A stretch of 11,069 nt of DNA from assembly GCA_965602945.1 (NCBI GenBank), contig CBFDBC010000125.1, positions 1 to 11,069 of the forward strand, written 5' to 3'. The position numbers and the translations under genes were made by a program. Position 1 is the stretch's first letter; each line of letters begins with the position of its first letter. A model generated the notes under the pieces. It was not told where the DNA came from and ran no database searches. It saw nothing but the letters and a program-made list of their open reading frames with translations. This stretch comes from JAUXEH01 sp965602945 (lineage in GTDB: Bacteria > Acidobacteriota > Aminicenantia > Aminicenantales > Aminicenantaceae). Below are positions 7,290 through 11,069 of the stretch, in pieces.

Positions 7290-7373
7290 GCGCTCCAACC
7301 ACCCTATTTTATTGCTATTATTATAGTTACTGTCTTAGAAGACCATAAATATCAGCCTAAATCATTAGTTTTA
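7290..7373 (+). repeat. Copy 1 of an ~84-bp intergenic repeat family (GCGCTCC/CTTAGA element)
   Basis: GCGCTCCAACCA at 7290-7301 starts the element. CTTAGA follows at 7334-7339 (offset 44), CCTAAA at 7356-7361 (offset 66) and a GTTTT box at 7368-7372 (offset 78). These offsets equal those of the copies at 8824-8907 and 8982-9065 with no gaps. Offsets 21-39 match copy 2 at 14 of 19 bases. It begins 3 nt after the stop of the 187-aa gene, and its end overlaps the stop codon (7371-7373) of the kinase on the other strand. Confidence 0.65.
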
Positions 7374-8756
7374 CTTGTCTGAGGACGAGGAAGAAGCCTC
7401 GAGGACAATGTCGTCGCGGACATAGACGATGTTGGTCTCTCTAAGCATGCTCTGGAACTCGTCGGAAGTAAGGTCGTCCCTTACCACCGCCTCGACATGT
7501 TTCCCGACGTATAGTTTCTTGTTGAGGTTGTCGACCATGCTGTTGACTCGGATGTACAGGTTGGCCTGGATTCTATCGGCCACGACCGTGATCTTGTCGT
7601 CCTTGATGCGGATGGCACTCACCCCATCGAACTTGGAGACCTTGGACGCCAGGTTCTTCAGCATCCTTTGTTTCCGGTTGCGGATATACCGATAGATGAG
7701 GAGCCCCAGGAATCCCATCCAGATCAACGATGCCCAGGGGATTTTCGTGAGCAGCAGGACCACAACGACGGCTACCGCTGCCGTGGCCAGGGCGATCACC
7801 TTGGGCCCAGCCGGGATCGACGTCTTGAACCAGTATTTGATCTCCTCCAGCCTGTGCTCCGGGGCCGCAGGCCGCCTCACCCCGGATTCGATGTCGGACT
7901 TCAGGCGCTTGAGGTCCGCTGCCAGGGCTGCAGCGTCCCCGTAGCGGTCCTCTGGCTTCTTCCGCAAACAACGGGCTACGATGCGGTGCAGTTCAGGAGG
8001 CAGGTTCTTGCGGATAACCGTGACCGGCTTGACCTCGTCGAACGCTATCGAATGCATGGTGTCGAGTGGGGAATCTCCCTTGAAGGGCAACTCACCCGTG
8101 ACCATCTCGTAGAGGACGATACCCAGCGAGAACACATCGGAGGTGAAGGTTAGGTCCTGGCCGCGCGCCTGCTCCGGGCTCATGTAGGTGATCGTGCCCA
8201 TCACGGTCCCGGCCATGGTCTGGCCCATGGTCTGTGTCCGGGTCTTGTTCGGCCAGGTCTCGGTCCCGGGAGAATCCGCATCGGGTTCCATCAGCTTGGC
8301 CAGGCCGAAGTCGAGGATCTTGGTGTGGCCGTCTCTGGTGACCATAATGTTGTCGGTTTTGATGTCCCTGTGTATGATTTTGGACTTGTGTGCCTTGGAC
8401 AGGCCCTCAGCGGCTTGATACGCGATCTCGACTGCGCCGATGAGATCCAACTCTTGGCTGGCGATCAGCTGGCTCACGGTGTGACCCTCGACGAATTCCA
8501 TGACGATAAAGGTCGTGCCGTCCACCTCGTCGATGTCGAAGACCTGGGCGATGGCGGGGTGCTGGATGGCAGCGGCGGCACGCGCTTCCTGCTGAAAGCG
8601 GCGCAGACGGTCGGGGTTGGTTGTGAGCTCCGGTTTGAGGAACTTTATTGCCACAGGCCGCTTTAGCTTCTGGTCCTGGGCGCGGTACACGACTCCCATG
8701 CCGCCTTTGCCCAGCTGTTCCTCGATCTTGTAGTGCTTGATGCTTTTCCCGACCAT
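7371..8756 (-). CDS. Membrane-anchored Hanks-type Ser/Thr protein kinase, two-helix anchor and novel C-terminal domain
   Basis: The protein has 461 aa. The kinase domain (about 9-286) is complete: GKGGMGVV (16-23), AIK (K38), C-helix E57, HRDIKTDN (D131), DFG (149-151) and SPE (193-195). The activation segment is long: 42 residues lie between DFG and SPE, against 24 in the other kinase here, with an insert rich in threonine (T165, T167, T172, T174, T176, T180, T184). After a linker, two closely spaced membrane segments occur (about 318-336 and 341-357), separated by a 4-residue turn with proline. A basic stretch (RNRKQR) and a ~95-residue C-terminal domain follow (SAIRIKDDKITVVADRIQANLYIRV...) that I do not recognise, ending in a SSSSS tail. 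An even number of spans would put that domain in the cytoplasm with the kinase. ATG 8756 has a weak ribosome site (GGAAG). The gene sits between two envelope-protein genes. Confidence 0.93.
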   Translation of the reverse strand: MVGKSIKHYKIEEQLGKGGMGVVYRAQDQKLKRPVAIKFLKPELTTNPDRLRRFQQEARAAAAIQHPAIAQVFDIDEVDGTTFIVMEFVEGHTVSQLIASQELDLIGAVEIAYQAAEGLSKAHKSKIIHRDIKTDNIMVTRDGHTKILDFGLAKLMEPDADSPGTETWPNKTRTQTMGQTMAGTVMGTITYMSPEQARGQDLTFTSDVFSLGIVLYEMVTGELPFKGDSPLDTMHSIAFDEVKPVTVIRKNLPPELHRIVARCLRKKPEDRYGDAAALAADLKRLKSDIESGVRRPAAPEHRLEEIKYWFKTSIPAGPKVIALATAAVAVVVVLLLTKIPWASLIWMGFLGLLIYRYIRNRKQRMLKNLASKVSKFDGVSAIRIKDDKITVVADRIQANLYIRVNSMVDNLNKKLYVGKHVEAVVRDDLTSDEFQSMLRETNIVYVRDDIVLEASSSSSDK

Positions 8757-8776
8757 GTGACCAGACTTCCGCCTAT

Positions 8777-8805
8777 CCTATACCACAGGACTCTCCTACG
8801 GTCAA
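8777..8805 (-). promoter_or_regulatory. Sigma-70-type promoter for the second kinase
   Basis: On the minus strand TTGACC (8805-8800), a 17-nt spacer and TATAGG (8782-8777) lie upstream of ATG 8756. The predicted start near 8770 leaves a ~14-nt leader, the same layout as the promoter of the other kinase. Match to consensus is good; usage is inferred. Confidence 0.6.
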
Positions 8806-8823
8806 TCCGGAATTCTCCGACTA

Positions 8824-8907
8824 GCGCTCCGACCATTTTAACATATTGATTTTATTGTTGTTATGTCCTTAGAGGGCACAAAACAAAGGCTTAGAGTCCA
8901 CTTTTTG
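8824..8907 (+). repeat. Copy 2 of the GCGCTCC/CTTAGA repeat family
   Basis: GCGCTCCGACCA lies at 8824-8835, TGTCCTTAGA at 8864-8873 (CTTAGA at 8868, offset 44), CTTAGA at 8890-8895 (offset 66) and TTTTT at 8902-8906 (offset 78). It lies upstream of the kinase promoter, on the strand opposite to that gene, and faces copy 3 as the left arm of a 242-bp inverted pair. It has no long open frame. Confidence 0.7.
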
Positions 8908-8981
8908 ATACCAAAAAGGCACATTTAAGATTCAGTTGGAATCCTCGCACCAGATTCATCTTAAACGGCCTGTTTGGCCCC

Positions 8982-9065
8982 TAAAAACGCACTTCTAAGG
9001 GAAAATAATTGGCCTTCTAAGGACACATCTTTTTTATTTTGTATAACTTGCAGTGGTCGGAGCGC
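8982..9065 (-). repeat. Copy 3 of the GCGCTCC/CTTAGA repeat family
   Basis: On the minus strand the element starts at 9065 with GCGCTCCGACCA, has TGTCCTTAGA at 9025-9016 (CTTAGA offset 44), CTTAGA at 8999-8994 (offset 66) and TTTTT at 8987-8983 (offset 78). It begins 3 nt after the stop codon of the gene at 9069-11048 and runs in that gene's direction, as copy 1 does after the 187-aa gene. Confidence 0.7.
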
Positions 9066-9068
9066 AGA

Positions 9069-11048
9069 TCATTTCAGGATACGGAATTTTGCGGGCGAGT
9101 CGATCGGCACCTGCATCAGCGCCTCCTGGGCGGCAGTCTGGCCGTCCGGGCCGATCAATCGGGCATCGATTGCCACAAAGACCCGTTCGTTCTGCTTGAG
9201 GATGAGGTGCCCCATCAGGACCCAAACCCTTCCATTGACAGGGATTTCAGCACGGGCGGCCTCGAAGTCGATCACACCGGCCTCCAGATCTTTGATCGTA
9301 CGCTTTGAAAAGATCCGGCAGCCCAGGACCGCATACTGCCCCGGAACCTGCGTCGCTTCCGGGGGCTCCTGTTTGAGCACGGACTGCACCTCTTCCGACT
9401 CGAGGCGGCTGCCCCTGACTTCGAAATCCGAGGGATCGTCGATCGGGACGGTGATCTCATCCGTCACGGCGACGACCTTTCCCTGCGGGTCGATCAGCGT
9501 TGCCATCCGCCCCAGAAACTGGCGCTTGTCTTTCAGCCCGATCAGATAGCCTGTCAGTTCCCATCCCCCCCCGGGGCCGGGGATCGTGGCCTTGGAAAGG
9601 CTGAAGTCATACTTATCCCCTTTCAAGGAGCTGAAATCCATGGTCTGGAGCGTGGTCTCCACCTTGCAGCCCATCCAGTTGGAGTATTCGGAGTAATAGA
9701 CCGGCTTGTCTTTGACCCCGAAGATCTTGCTCAGGATCAGGAACGGCTTGGCCAGGGATTCGCCCCAACCGCCGCCTTCTTCGTCCTCGGAAGACTCGTC
9801 CTGCGGCCAATTTTCCTCGAACTGCAGCAGCATCACGGCCAGCTGCTCTCCCCGCCGCGCGGCAAAAAGGACATCCTGATCCTTGTTGACCTCAAAGGAC
9901 CGGGTGTATTCACCTCCGCTCTCAAGGTCCCGGAAATACACCTTCCCGCTGATGCGATCTGATGCCTTTTCTATGCTCTCCCCGATCACCTGGACCTGGA
10001 AACTGTTGATCCTGTGGGAGATACGGGTCGACACACTCCCCGCCGGCATCATTGTATACATGTTGGCCACACCCCTATGACTGCCGGTGGAGCCATATTT
10101 TTTCACGTTTTTGTTGAAAAAATCCGATATGGAGGCCTGAGCCCTGGCCGCTCCTGGACGCCCGTGAGCGAGCGTATAACGATTCAGCTTCTGCTCAGGG
10201 ACCTTTCCAAACTCCGCTGAATCCCTGAACCAGGCCGCGAACGCATAGTAGCTCAGCTCCACGGGGATGAGCCTCACCTGGATCCGCTCGACCCAGTATT
10301 CGGCTTCCTCGCGGACGGCACGATCTGTATCGTTTTTCGCAGCCGCTTCCAGCTCACTCTTTGCTTCCCGCCCGTAGTTCCGTCCCAGCAGCAGCGCGCA
10401 TCTTTTGCGCACTGCCGGATCCGTGTCCGTCCTCAGCATCCTTTTCAGGGTGGGCACCGCAACTCTCGGTTCCATCCGGATCAAAGAGCCCAGAGCGACC
10501 AGCTTGAGGTCGGTCTCCGTCTTGTTCTGGGAGGCCGCTGCTTCGTCCACATATTCCTGGTATTCGTTCTTCCCGACCAGGACCAATTCACCCGCGATCT
10601 CCATGCGCAGGGTCCTGGCATCATCCAGCCAGAGGCTGTCGGCAAACCGCCGGATAAGAGCAGTAGAGTTCTGAACCGCCTGCTCCTTGAGCCGGATCGC
10701 TTCATCCATGTCCGACTCCTCTCGGGACCGGCGGTTGAGGCTCAGGGCCAGCCAGTAGAGGGCCTCGTCGCTCATCCTGCCCTGAGGATGGTCCTTTAGA
10801 TAGCGCTCCAGGCCCTTTACGGCCTTCTCCCAGTTCCTCTTGAAAACATGGGCTTTAGCCGCGAAGAACTGTTCCAGCTCTTTATTTTGACGGTATTTCG
10901 GGGGCGCTTCATCCTCGGATGAAAACGCGTAAGCAGGCGGTCCCGATCCACTCCGGACCTCAGGGAGGGAGGCCCCGGCCAGAGCCAGACACATCAAACC
11001 CGATATACCTGATATCAACAACTTACGCCAGGGATTATTTGTCTTCAT
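9069..11048 (-). CDS. Secreted TPR/HEAT-repeat protein with duplicated C-terminal domain
   Basis: ATG 11048 (659 aa) is chosen over ATG 11060 because GGAG lies 6 nt before it, while nothing resembling a ribosome site precedes the other. A signal peptide is clear: basic start (MKTNNPWRK), hydrophobic core to A26, and an AYA signal-peptidase site before F42 as the likely cleavage point. There is no lipobox. Mature regions: a TPR-like helical part (~58-140; AKAHVFKRNWEKAVKGLERYLKDHP), HEAT-like repeats (~180-255; VPTLKRMLRTDTDPAVRKRCALLLG), a middle beta region (~260-480) with an acidic loop (DESSEDEEGGG), and two copies of a ~62-residue unit at about 483-544 and 596-657. The units share A-x-IP, W-x-L-x-G-x-LI, an R-x-F, LI-x-P-x-G and VPID-x-P-x-x-F. 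It is probably a periplasmic scaffold. No enzyme motif is seen. The upstream promoter is outside the window. Confidence 0.8.
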   Translation of the reverse strand: MKTNNPWRKLLISGISGLMCLALAGASLPEVRSGSGPPAYAFSSEDEAPPKYRQNKELEQFFAAKAHVFKRNWEKAVKGLERYLKDHPQGRMSDEALYWLALSLNRRSREESDMDEAIRLKEQAVQNSTALIRRFADSLWLDDARTLRMEIAGELVLVGKNEYQEYVDEAAASQNKTETDLKLVALGSLIRMEPRVAVPTLKRMLRTDTDPAVRKRCALLLGRNYGREAKSELEAAAKNDTDRAVREEAEYWVERIQVRLIPVELSYYAFAAWFRDSAEFGKVPEQKLNRYTLAHGRPGAARAQASISDFFNKNVKKYGSTGSHRGVANMYTMMPAGSVSTRISHRINSFQVQVIGESIEKASDRISGKVYFRDLESGGEYTRSFEVNKDQDVLFAARRGEQLAVMLLQFEENWPQDESSEDEEGGGWGESLAKPFLILSKIFGVKDKPVYYSEYSNWMGCKVETTLQTMDFSSLKGDKYDFSLSKATIPGPGGGWELTGYLIGLKDKRQFLGRMATLIDPQGKVVAVTDEITVPIDDPSDFEVRGSRLESEEVQSVLKQEPPEATQVPGQYAVLGCRIFSKRTIKDLEAGVIDFEAARAEIPVNGRVWVLMGHLILKQNERVFVAIDARLIGPDGQTAAQEALMQVPIDSPAKFRILK

Positions 11049-11069
11049 TTTTTTCTCCATTAAAGGGTG

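Larger units (their letters stand above)
8824..9065. mobile_element. Candidate 242-bp MITE-like structured element with 12-bp inverted ends
   Basis: The block is bounded by perfect 12-bp inverted repeats, GCGCTCCGACCA at 8824-8835 and its complement at 9054-9065. Exactly symmetric inner 10-bp repeats lie at 8864-8873 and 9016-9025. The centre carries hairpins: CTTTTTG/CAAAAAG (8901-8907 and 8912-8918), and a bulged stem of TTTAAGAT plus GAATC (8924-8931, 8939-8943) with GATTCATCTTAAA (8953-8965). A partial direct repeat links 8913-8929 with 8983-8999 (AAAAA-S-GCAC-N-T-Y-TAAG). It is AT-rich, non-coding and fills most of the 312-bp gap between the kinase start and the next stop. No target-site duplication is visible outside the ends, so a mobile origin is only one reading; a tail-to-tail pair of repeat copies is another. 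Confidence 0.45.

Noticed and set aside
7668..8153. 161-residue plus-strand open frame inside the second kinase
   Set aside because: It is antisense to the kinase C-lobe and membrane region, with no family resemblance.
8757..8824. Remnant of a plus-strand gene ending at TAG 8822-8824 before repeat copy 2
   Set aside because: The short frame shows no protein-like pattern and the stretch is explained by the kinase promoter.
8824..9065. Integron attC site or CRISPR array
   Set aside because: The ends lack the RYYYAAC and GTTRRRY core sites, no integrase is seen, and repeats are inverted and not regularly spaced with unique spacers.

Overview
The window looks like a chromosomal segment from a GC-rich, Gram-negative-type bacterium of the Acidobacteriota or Candidatus Aminicenantes kind. 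That placement is inference. It rests on two membrane-anchored Hanks-type Ser/Thr kinases, one carrying an AVLPF-type domain plus TPRs. It also rests on a PadR regulator coupled to a MacB/FtsX-type permease with an N-terminal prefix domain, and on the tail of a BNR/VPS10-like secreted protein. No rRNA, tRNA, CRISPR array, transposase or plasmid gene is visible.

Layout, left to right. (1) Positions 2-283, plus: C-terminal end of a large secreted repeat protein. (2) Positions 284-463: convergent intergenic space with a long GGGGACAGG-type inverted repeat. (3) Positions 464-784 and 865-3465, minus: an 866-aa kinase with one membrane segment and about 8-10 TPRs, followed by an AT-richer 106-aa protein of unknown function. 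A good sigma-70-type promoter drives the kinase. (4) Positions 3472-3644: divergent control region with two palindromes ahead of the regulator. (5) Positions 3645-6609, plus: PadR regulator and an 879-aa ABC permease, 1 nt apart, ending in a 22-bp perfect hairpin. (6) Positions 6723-7286, plus: single-pass membrane protein of unknown function. (7) Positions 7371-8756, minus: second kinase, with two closely spaced membrane segments and an unknown C-terminal domain. (8) Positions 8757-9068: AT-rich intergenic block with structured repeats. (9) Positions 9069-11048, minus: secreted TPR/HEAT protein with a duplicated C-terminal domain.

How the genes may work together: the kinase/106-aa pair and the PadR/permease pair diverge from one 180-bp region. 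The permease has no ATPase gene beside it here, so it probably borrows one, or the PadR-permease unit acts as a single-component export or envelope-stress module. The second kinase is flanked by two envelope proteins and may act with them, but only proximity supports this.

The most unusual feature is a repeat family that, as far as I can tell, matches no standard feature type. Three copies of about 84 bp lie at 7290-7373 (+), 8824-8907 (+) and 8982-9065 (-). They align without gaps. Each has the box GCGCTCCRACCA at offset 0, CTTAGA-like boxes at offsets 44 and 66, and a T-run at offset 78. Two copies begin 3 nt after the stop codon of unrelated genes. Copies two and three face each other and form a 242-bp near-symmetric element.
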